Below are positions 9,010 to 16,043 of a stretch of 21,785 nt of DNA, one piece after another (the stretch's first letter is position 1; every line of letters starts with the position of its first letter). The notes under the pieces were generated by a model. It saw nothing but the letters and a program-made list of their open reading frames with translations. It ran no database searches and was not told where the DNA came from. Origin of the DNA: an uncultured Clostridium sp. (GTDB lineage Bacteria > Bacillota_A > Clostridia > TANB77 > CAG-508); contig CANCZH010000026.1 in the NCBI GenBank assembly GCA_947382445.1, positions 1-21,785 on the forward strand, written 5' to 3'. Both the position numbers and the translations under genes were made by a program.

Positions 9010-9561
9010 ATGGAAAATGCATCAAAAGCATTATTAATGGGAGCTAGCATATTAATAGCAGTTTTAATATTAGGTATAGCAACAAGATTTTTTAGTTCAG
9101 CATTATCAGTAACAAAGCAATATGACCAAACAATGGAAGCTACCCAAGTATCAACATTTAATAGTAATTTTACTAAATTTGCAGGAGCTGTAGTAGATAA
9201 TACAAATGCAGAATTACAACAATATGCAACAATATATGATGTAATTTCAACAGCAAATTTTGCGTATAATTATAATAGTCAAATGTCACTAACTCCAGAA
9301 AATACAGCTACTGATCCAACATTAGTAAGAGTAGACTTAACAACATCAAATGGAAGTCATATAATTGAAAATTTGCAAAATAAATCACATATTTTTAATA
9401 GATTAATACAAGAATGTCATTATATAAATATTACATATCCAAATGCAAAAAATATTGTCACATATAGAATAGAAATACTAAAAAATGATGCATCAGGAAA
9501 AATAACTCATGTATTATTCAAGCCAGTAGTAAGTTCAGTAGATACATATATTCATGAATAG
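9010..9561 (+). CDS. Pilin-like protein, MENASKAL family (copy 2)
   Basis: A 183-residue protein starting MENASKALLMGASILIAVLI, followed by a 150-residue soluble part rich in Asn and Thr. The N-terminal helix is nearly identical in pattern to copies at 8303, 10180 and 10773. After the helix comes VTKQYDQTMEATQVSTFNSN, an amphipathic continuation like the exposed half of a pilin alpha-1 helix. AAAGGA precedes the start. The 86 bases after its stop are AT-rich and hold a weak hairpin (ACAC / GTGT around 9571-9582), perhaps a partial attenuator before the rest of the operon. Function as a minor or major filament subunit is inference from shape and context. Confidence 0.7.
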   Translation: MENASKALLMGASILIAVLILGIATRFFSSALSVTKQYDQTMEATQVSTFNSNFTKFAGAVVDNTNAELQQYATIYDVISTANFAYNYNSQMSLTPENTATDPTLVRVDLTTSNGSHIIENLQNKSHIFNRLIQECHYINITYPNAKNIVTYRIEILKNDASGKITHVLFKPVVSSVDTYIHE

Positions 9562-9653
9562 AACAACAGCACACTTTTTTGTGTCAGATTGTTAAAATTA
9601 ATATATATTATATTGAAAAATCTAAATTAATATAATATAATAAAGGAGTGACA

Positions 9654-10103
9654 ATGAGGAAAATTCTATACTTGATATTAATTCCAGTAATAATTATTGT
9701 ATCAATAGTATTTGCAAATTATGTAGAATATGCAAAAAATAAAAGTGAAATAATAAATTTAAACAAAGAATTTACTGCATATGAAAACAAAAATTTACAA
9801 ATAAATACAGTAGTTACATTAATGAATAAAGCTATTCAAAAAAACAAAGAAAACAAAATACAACAAGCAGAAAGTAAAAAATTTGAAACAAATGATACAA
9901 ATTCAATAAAATTATACCTAGAAATAAAATCAAGAAATAGCATAATTCCAATGGAAGAACTACTTTTAAATGATAAAATTGGAATTGAAAAAGTTGAATA
10001 TGCTTTTAGTGATTTAATATTTGAAATATCAAACATAGAATATCATGAAAAAACAGGACAAGTTAAAAAGATAATATTTACAGCAAAAGAGGAAGAAATA
10101 TAA
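9654..10103 (+). CDS. Small membrane-anchored protein of the pilus operon
   Basis: A 149-residue protein with an N-terminal membrane helix (MRKILYLILIPVIIIVSIVF) and an outside domain of about 120 residues that is Lys/Glu/Asn-rich and likely helical at first, then beta (GIEKVEYAFSDLIFEISNIE). A GTG at 9648 is part of the AAAGGAGTG ribosome binding site, so the ATG at 9654 is taken. I do not recognise the family. Its position between pilin-like genes and its pilin-like topology suggest an assembly factor or minor pseudopilin. It lacks the MENASKAL opening of its neighbours. Confidence 0.65.
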   Translation: MRKILYLILIPVIIIVSIVFANYVEYAKNKSEIINLNKEFTAYENKNLQINTVVTLMNKAIQKNKENKIQQAESKKFETNDTNSIKLYLEIKSRNSIIPMEELLLNDKIGIEKVEYAFSDLIFEISNIEYHEKTGQVKKIIFTAKEEEI

Positions 10104-10179
10104 TAAAGTTTTAAAAATTTCCTTTGAAAAATAAGGAATTAAAATATAAATCAAAAGAAAAAATGAGGAGGAATAAAAA

Positions 10180-10737
10180 ATGGAAAATGCTTCAAAAGCC
10201 TTGCTTATAGCAGGTGCAATATTAATTTGTATTTTGCTTATTGCCATAGGTATGTATATCTACCAATCAGCACAAAGTACAATAAACACAGCTGCTGCTC
10301 AAATGGGACAAAAAGATAAAGAAATGTATAATGCAACAATTCAAAGATACATTGGACAATCTAAAAAAGGTTCAGATGTAAAACAAATGGTTAACGAAGT
10401 TATTAGTAGTAATAACCAATATGTAAATGAAAGTGGAAAATTTATAAGCATACTTAATAATGGGGTTGCAGGATATACAGGTGCTGAGGCTAAACTTAAT
10501 TCTTTATGTGCTGCTGCAAACGTATACCAAAATCCTGCATCAGAAAATAATCAAGCAAACATAGATGCAGCAACAAGAGAAATGAGAAAATTTGCACAAA
10601 AAGTAAGTGCTGGAAAAAACTATAATGTTCAAGATTTCCAAGAAGATGGAATTATATATGCAGTTATAGTAACACCATTAGATGGCACAGGTTCACCAAG
10701 TCCATCAGTACCAACTTCAGCACCAGTAACACCATAG
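10180..10737 (+). CDS. Pilin-like protein, MENASKAL family (copy 3), Ser/Pro-rich tail
   Basis: A 185-residue protein starting MENASKALLIAGAILICILL and then AIGMYIYQSAQSTINTAAAQ, the pattern of a pilin N-terminal helix. The soluble part is more conserved-looking and Ala/Asn/Gln-rich (QMVNEVISSNNQYVNESGKF), a common appearance of abundant secreted subunits, so it may be the main subunit. It ends in a low-complexity tail GTGSPSPSVPTSAPVTP, a possible linker or glycosylated stalk. GAGGAGG lies 8-9 bases before the ATG, the strongest ribosome binding site among the four copies. A 76-base gap separates it from the previous gene. Confidence 0.72.
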   Translation: MENASKALLIAGAILICILLIAIGMYIYQSAQSTINTAAAQMGQKDKEMYNATIQRYIGQSKKGSDVKQMVNEVISSNNQYVNESGKFISILNNGVAGYTGAEAKLNSLCAAANVYQNPASENNQANIDAATREMRKFAQKVSAGKNYNVQDFQEDGIIYAVIVTPLDGTGSPSPSVPTSAPVTP

Positions 10738-10772
10738 TAGATAAAATATAAAACTTAGGAGAGATTAATAAT

Positions 10773-11447
10773 ATGGAAAATGCAGTTGATGCACTAAAAA
10801 TGGCAGGAGCTGCTATGATATTCATACTTGCATTTACTATTGCACTTGTAATGTTTTCAAAAGCAAGAGAATCAACAGATGCAGTTTTAGATAATTTAAA
10901 GTTAAAAGATTTCTTTCCTAAAGTAGAAGCTTTAAGCACAAACACAACTAGAGAGGTAGGTATTGAAACAATAATACCTACCCTATATAGATATGCACAA
11001 TCTGATGATAATATACGAGTTAGAATACTAGATACAACAGGAACAGAACTGCAAGTATTTGACCAAGAAATTGAAAGTATAGTAAGATTAGGAAGTCCAT
11101 CAGATGAATATGAACAATATATTGCAGACCAATATAATAATCCAACTAAATCTGCATATATGTTTCAAGCACCATGGCAAGGACAAGTTTCACAATATAG
11201 GCTAGAAAGAATAAATGCATATGTAAATGGAACACAAGCAAAACATATGCCAAATGTAGATTACAGTAGTACAAGTCTTACTTTATCAGCAAGAAATAAT
11301 AACTTAATGAGATATAAAGACAGAATATTTGAAGAATCATATTTAGAATACAGAACTAGTGGAAAAGTATATACAGATGAACTAGGTGAAGAAATAGTAA
11401 CTATTCCAGCCAGTACAAAAATAATAATAACATATAAATTAAAATAA
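10773..11447 (+). CDS. Pilin-like protein, MEN-x-x-x-AL family (copy 4)
   Basis: A 224-residue protein starting MENAVDALKMAGAAMIFILA, sharing the operon's N-terminal helix motif with small changes (V-D for S-K). The helix is followed by MFSKARESTDAVLDNLKLKD and a domain with IRVRILDTTGTELQVFDQEI, which looks beta-rich. A large Tyr/Gln/Asn content (EYEQYIADQYNNPTKSAYMF) suits an exposed filament or adhesin part. It has TAGGAGAG upstream and is followed 18 bases later by the next gene. Probably a minor pseudopilin; the role is inferred only from topology and neighbours. Confidence 0.7.
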   Translation: MENAVDALKMAGAAMIFILAFTIALVMFSKARESTDAVLDNLKLKDFFPKVEALSTNTTREVGIETIIPTLYRYAQSDDNIRVRILDTTGTELQVFDQEIESIVRLGSPSDEYEQYIADQYNNPTKSAYMFQAPWQGQVSQYRLERINAYVNGTQAKHMPNVDYSSTSLTLSARNNNLMRYKDRIFEESYLEYRTSGKVYTDELGEEIVTIPASTKIIITYKLK

Positions 11448-11465
11448 AAATAGGGAGGAAATGAT

Positions 11466-11993
11466 ATGAATGATACATTAGTAACAATTATAGCAATATT
11501 TATAGCAGCTATATTAATGTTCGTTTTCCCACTAATGACAATTGCCGATAGAAATGATGATGTTGCGGCCCAAGCAGTTCAACAAAAAACAGTTGAATTT
11601 GTTGATAAAACAAGAAATGTAGGAGCAATAACACAGGCAGATTTAACAGAATACAAAGAAAAAATAGGTTCTTTAGGACATACATTTAATACAAGTATGG
11701 AAGTAAAGAAAATAGACGATAACGTTGGAAAAAAGACTACATGGACAACTAGCACAGTAGTCGGAGAAAATGTATATTATTCTGTATATACAGATACAAT
11801 AGAACAACAAGTATACAGTAGCAGTGGAAAATATCCGCTAAAAGAGGGGGATATAGTTTCTGTAACATCAGTAAACACAGATACTACAATAGCACAATCA
11901 TTAAGAAATGTATTTTATGCAATAGCTGGAAAAGGTACATACCAAATATCTGGTTCACATTCAGGAGTTGTTCAAAATAATGGTTCTAACTAA
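11466..11993 (+). CDS. TadE-like or pilin-like secreted protein with N-terminal helix
   Basis: A 175-residue protein with an N-terminal membrane helix at residues 4-25 (TLVTIIAIFIAAILMFVFPL) and an exposed domain. After the helix it has RNDDVAAQAVQQKTVEFVDK, an amphipathic continuation like that of TadE-type pseudopilins. The C-terminal third is Ser/Thr/Gly-rich. An overlapping ATG at 11461 is out of frame; the start at 11466 follows AGGGAGG. I do not recognise a precise family. The operon position between pilin-like genes and the large 796-residue protein suggests a minor pilus component. Confidence 0.65.
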   Translation: MNDTLVTIIAIFIAAILMFVFPLMTIADRNDDVAAQAVQQKTVEFVDKTRNVGAITQADLTEYKEKIGSLGHTFNTSMEVKKIDDNVGKKTTWTTSTVVGENVYYSVYTDTIEQQVYSSSGKYPLKEGDIVSVTSVNTDTTIAQSLRNVFYAIAGKGTYQISGSHSGVVQNNGSN

Positions 11994-12012
11994 CATATAG
12001 AAAGGCAGATTT

Positions 12013-14405
12013 ATGAAATATCAAAATTTTGCAATAATATTTGTTATAATCTTGTTACCAATATCAATGGTATTATCATACTACATTCAAACACAATCAG
12101 ATACACTTACATTACAAACAAATTATCAAACAAAATTAAATGACTCTACATATGATGCAATTGCAGCATACCAAATGAATTCATTAAATACGCAAAGAAT
12201 CAGTGGAGAGTCAGTAAAAAGTTATGTATTAGCTTCGGTTAATACTTTTTTTACAACTTTAGCAACCAATATGGGAATGTCAAGTGCATCAAAACAAAAT
12301 CTATTACCATATGTACCTGCGATTCTTTTTACTACATATGATGGTTATTATATTTATAGCCCACTTAAAATAGCAAAAGTAGTAGAAGATCCAAAAACAG
12401 GAATTGGTTTAACAACAAAAGAAGGAAATATAATATATTATAGAAAAGGAATTAACCAAGTAGCAGAAACTGAAATTACTGATATGGTTAATAATCAACC
12501 TAAAAATAATGATGGTAGGTTAGCGACTACTGGAAAATTTACAATAAATCCAGATGATGCAAGGCTAGAATATAATTATATGTTAAAGCCATTCATATAT
12601 TATAGTTCAGAGTATAGAAGTAGTGATAATGGAAATACTTATGACTTTGTTGCAAGTTATACATTAGATAATTATTTAACATTATATGGTTCAAGAGATT
12701 ATACTAAATCAGGTTATAACACAGATAATGGCATAGATGGAATAACAAAAGATTTTTCAAAATCGGGATATTTGATAAATCCAGCTTATATAAATTTAAG
12801 TGGAAATTTATTACTAAAAGAAGTAACTAGGAATAATGCTGGAATAAGTAACTCAGAACCAAGTGTTGATGGAAATAATACATATGATGCAGTAATAGAT
12901 GCAAATAGTACACCATCAGCAATAACACATAACCATGTAAGATACAGAAAAATAAGCATTAATGATGCATATGATTATATAAATTATTACTATTATGGAT
13001 TGACTAATTATAATAGTAATAATTATGGAACAAACTATAATGGAAATATATATTTTCCAAGTAGAGTAACTGTAAATACACAAACTAATCCTATAAGATA
13101 CCAAACTGGTGATGAAATAATTAAATCAACATTAGACATAGAAGAAATGTGTCAAAATGGCAGAGCAAATGACGTAAATAATTACTTAATCATGCGGTGG
13201 AGATTTTAATGGTATAACTGTAAGATATAGAGGTGTTGAAATAACAGATAGAGATGCAAAAGAATATTACATAAAATCATATTTTTTCTCTACATGGGTA
13301 CAAAGAAATTTAGAAAATGTTACAATAAATAGTATAAAACAGAAAATAGATACAAATAGCTTCGAATATGAAGATTTTACAGGTGATACACGTAAGATGT
13401 TTGAAATAACAACTGAAAATGACCCAGAACAAACAGATTCGCTATTTGGAATTCACAAAAGAGCAGTTATTAAAAATTCAATACAACATAACTTAAATAC
13501 AGCAATTAGTACATATGATGCAACATATTTTGGAAATGCAAACGGTATGGAATTTAAATTACCAATACTTTCAAATGATGATTGGGAAAGCATATTAAAT
13601 AATATATCAATGACATCATTTTTCCAAGGAGTACCATGTGGAATAACAACATTTAACAATTATGCAGTTGTAAAAAGTAATAATAATAACACATCAGTAA
13701 GCTTAGAAAACTTATATTTTACAGGTAAAATAGGAACAGATGCACAAAGCAGTGATTATTATCATAAATATGATTGCCCTAAATTAAATCCTAATATTAC
13801 AGGAGAATATGAAGCTGATTTAAGTGCTGAATTTAAATATGATGCTAAAAGAATTAACATAAAAGTAGAAAGTCCAACAAATAATGATAAAGTTATATGT
13901 TTTTATGATGATTCAACTAATACATATTATGATATAAATCAAGCAAAACTTAATAGTGAGCGGAATATTATCAATAGGAAATAAGATAACAAATATTACA
14001 TCATATACAGGTAATAAATATGAGAAAGTTGATGGAATGTGGAGAAAAGCATATGGAACTATAACAGCAGACTTAACTAGTCTGCCAAATGGTTCAGAAG
14101 TACAATATCTATATGACCACCAAAATTTAGGATGTTATGAATGTATTATATCTGGATTATATCAACCAGTAGTAAAATATTATAATGGTGAATTGAGAAA
14201 GCTATTCAAAACTAATAATGATGAAATGTTAATATTTTTAGGTGATAAATATGTGTATTTAGATGGTGTAAAATATGATGGAACACCACTAGGAAACTTT
14301 CTAATAACTGATGAAGATTTTGCAAGACGTAAAAAATCAATATATACAGCAATTGCTAAATATAGAAAATCTTTATACAAGGCAAATGACTATGTAAATA
14401 GATAA
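12013..14405 (+). CDS. Large N-terminally anchored pilus-associated protein, read through two +1 shifts at CGG
   Basis: A 796-residue protein if two frame changes are bridged. An N-terminal membrane helix (NFAIIFVIILLPISMVLSYY) is followed by a large Tyr/Asn-rich exterior part. The first frame stops at 13209 just after a CGG at 13195; skipping its C gives NYLIM-GGDFNGITVRYRGV. The second frame runs through SLFGIHKRAVIKNSIQHNLN to a CGG at 13961; skipping its C gives KLNSE-GILSIGNKITN and continues to the stop at 14405. Neither downstream piece has a ribosome binding site or a proper start, and composition is uniform across the junctions, so this is one gene. It is the last and biggest of the pilin-like set and could be the tip adhesin or a TadG-like protein. 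I recognise no catalytic motif. Confidence 0.72.
13195..13197 (+). other. In-frame CGG with required +1 shift, site 2
   Basis: Zero frame TTA-ATC-ATG-CGG-TGG-AGA-TTT-TAA stops four codons later. Skipping C13195 gives ATG-GGT-GGA-GAT (Met-Gly-Gly-Asp) and an open frame of more than 250 codons. This gene gives no catalytic motif to fix the junction, so the site is placed by the frame limits and by likeness to the other five. Confidence 0.65.
13961..13963 (+). other. In-frame CGG with required +1 shift, site 3
   Basis: Zero frame AGT-GAG-CGG-AAT leads to TAA seven codons after the CGG. Skipping C13961 gives GAG-GGA-ATA-TTA (Glu-Gly-Ile-Leu) and an open frame to 14405. The GTG at 13956 lacks a ribosome binding site and is unlikely to be a separate start. 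Confidence 0.65.
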
Positions 14406-14455
14406 AAATTGAATATAAAAATTACAATAGGAAACAATTATAAAAGAGGTAAATC

Positions 14456-15670
14456 ATGAAAAAAAGATTCTTTTTTATAATTGTTTTTTTAATTCTTATA
14501 TTAATGTATGTAACGAATATAAGTCAGATACCAGATAGAATAGTATTATTAGAAGGAGAAGAAGTAAATATAAAAACACTATTTGGAATTGAACTGAAAT
14601 CAAACCCAAAAGACATAATAGAAACATGGCAACAAGGAAATATAGAAAATCAAAAATTTCAAGTAAGTTTATTAGGAAACTTAAATGTAAAAGAGATTTC
14701 AGTAACTACATTACCAGCAGTAAAAGTAGTACCATTAGGAAAACTCATACGGACTAAAATTATATACAAATGGTGTATTAGTGATAGGAATGGCAGAGAT
14801 AACAAATATAAACAATGAAATAGAGAAACCATATGAAAATATAAATATACAAGAAGGAGATACAATACTAGAAATAAATAATCAAGAAATAGATTGTATA
14901 AAGACACTTCAAAAAGTAGTTAATAATTCAAGTCGGAAATAATATTGAAATGAAATATGCACATAATCGGAGAGATTTTAACATCAAATATAAAGCCTAC
15001 TAAAGTTGGAAAAGATGAATATAGAATTGGTTTATGGGTACGAGATAGTGCAAGTGGAGTAGGAACAATATCTTTTTATGAGCCAAATAGTAAAAAATTT
15101 GCAGCATTAGGTCATGGAATATCAGATAGTGATACAGGACAATTACTGAATATAGAAAGTGGAGAGATAATAACTTCAAAATTAGTTAATATAACTAAAG
15201 GAAGAAAAGGAAGCCCAGGAGAAATAAAAGGAAGTATATCAAGTGGAACAGAAATAGGTGAAGTAAAGCAGAATACAAATTTTGGAATATTTGGAGATTT
15301 AGAAAATGAGACACTAATGTCATTAACTAAAGAAGAGTATCGAGATGGACTTGAAATAGCTACAAGAGATGAAATACAACTAGGTGAAGCTAGAGTTTTA
15401 TGTTCAATAGAAAATGATAATGTGGAAGAATATAAGATACAAATAACTCAAATAGATAAAGAAAATAATACAAATAATAAAAGTATGAAGGTGGAAGTAA
15501 TAGATGAAAAGTTAATAGAAAAAACAGGTGGGATAATTTGTGGTATGAGTGGTTCACCTATAATACAGAATAATAAGGTAATAGGTGTTTTAACTAATGT
15601 ATTAGTATCAGAACCAAAAGTGGGATATGCAGTATTTAGCGATATAATGATAAAAGAGATGATGAGATAA
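14456..15670 (+). CDS. spoIVB: SpoIVB-type S55 serine peptidase, read through three +1 shifts at CGG
   Basis: A 403-residue protein when three single-base frame changes are bridged (Bacillus subtilis SpoIVB is about 425). SpoIVB is secreted from the forespore into the space between spore membranes and cleaves SpoIVFA to switch on pro-sigma-K processing. Visible are an N-terminal membrane anchor (FFFIIVFLILILMYV), a PDZ domain (LYTNGVLVIGM to ILEINNQEI), the conserved LWVRDSASGVGTISFY, the catalytic His in ALGHGISD (about 219), the Asp in VIDEKLIEKTGG (about 349) and the Ser in GMSGSPI (about 364). The Asp-to-Ser spacing of 15 equals that of the B. subtilis enzyme. The gene starts 50 bases after the pilus-associated gene, so it may share its transcript. 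spo0A, the usual downstream neighbour, is absent. Confidence 0.87.
14750..14752 (+). other. In-frame CGG with required +1 shift, site 4 (before the SpoIVB PDZ domain)
   Basis: Zero frame CTC-ATA-CGG-ACT runs to TGA at 14816-14818. Skipping C14750 gives LGKLI-GLKLYTNGVLVIGM, the expected start of the SpoIVB PDZ domain with its conserved Gly. Confidence 0.78.
14934..14936 (+). other. In-frame CGG with required +1 shift, site 5
   Basis: TCA-AGT-CGG-AAA-TAA would stop after one more codon. Skipping C14934 gives VVNNSS-GNNIEMKYAHN, the end of the PDZ domain. Confidence 0.76.
14968..14970 (+). other. In-frame CGG with required +1 shift, site 6
   Basis: CAT-AAT-CGG-AGA in the frame set by site 5 would lose the peptidase domain. 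Skipping C14968 gives YAHN-GEILTSNIKPTKV and leads directly into LWVRDSASGVG. Sites 5 and 6 are only 34 bases apart. Confidence 0.76.
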
Positions 15671-15699
15671 GAAAGATTAAAATATAATAAAAACTAAAA

Positions 15700-15839
15700 A
15701 GACCTCTCTCAAAATATTTTTATACATTTCGATAGGTCTTGGGGGACCGTTCAAAAGTTCTCAAAAGTTTGTAAAAACTTTTGTAAGAACTTTTAGAATG
15801 GGGAGGCAAGAAATGTATAAAAATATTTTAGAGAGGTCT
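15700..15839 (+). repeat. 140-bp nested palindrome downstream of spoIVB (MITE-like or structured RNA)
   Basis: Outer arms 15700-15730 and 15810-15839 match at 30 positions with one bulged C. Inside lies a second inverted repeat (15752-15772 with 15775-15795, CAAAAGTTCT / AGAACTTTTA type) and a small GGTC / GACC hairpin at 15735-15748. An AGGTCT inside (15734-15739) repeats the right outer end and could pair with the left end instead. No ORF or ribosome binding site belongs to it and no target duplication is obvious. It may be a non-autonomous palindromic element or a long RNA hairpin that ends the spoIVB transcript. It has no good T-run. Confidence 0.7.
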
Positions 15840-15952
15840 AATTTAATATTATAGAAAAGCTTTTTGAATTTCCTATAATATAAAGCCTTTGCAACGATTA
15901 ATAATATAGAATAACATAATGTACACAAATTTATTTCATAAATTTGGCACAG

Positions 15953-16021
15953 GAACAAATTAACGGAAAGCCAAAGAGAAAAGTAAAAATTATGCTAATT
16001 TAATGGCTTTCCGATTTGTTC
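15953..16021 (-). terminator. Two-part inverted repeat between spoIVB and murC, likely murC terminator
   Basis: Perfect inner arms CGGAAAGCCA (15964-15973) and TGGCTTTCCG (16004-16013) are extended by outer arms GAACAAAT (15953-15960) and ATTTGTTC (16014-16021) across a 3-base bulge, with a 30-base AT-rich loop. It begins 22 bases after the murC stop. The long loop is unusual for a simple terminator; it could also be a small palindromic repeat element. Nothing else is seen in the gene-free stretch 15840-15952 except AT-rich sequence. Confidence 0.55.
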
Positions 16022-16043
16022 TAAAATTATAATTTTTCTTATA

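Noticed and set aside
9613..9641. TTGAAA-17-TATAAT promoter before the gene at 9654
   Set aside because: Transcription would start at about 9648, inside the ribosome binding site, so the mRNA would lack it. The match is probably chance in AT-rich DNA.
13956..14405. A separate gene starting at GTG 13956
   Set aside because: No ribosome binding site, start inside the previous frame, and composition continuous with the upstream piece; better read as part of the 12013 gene.
5359..14970. Six frame changes as ordinary assembly or sequencing errors
   Set aside because: Not excluded, but not taken as the default: none lies in a homopolymer, all are an extra C before GG at a codon boundary, and no other type of frame error is seen in the chromosomal genes. 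Raw reads are needed.
5359..14970. CGG reassigned to another amino acid
   Set aside because: Reassignment would leave the frame unchanged and the genes would still run into stop codons; a one-base shift is required at each site.
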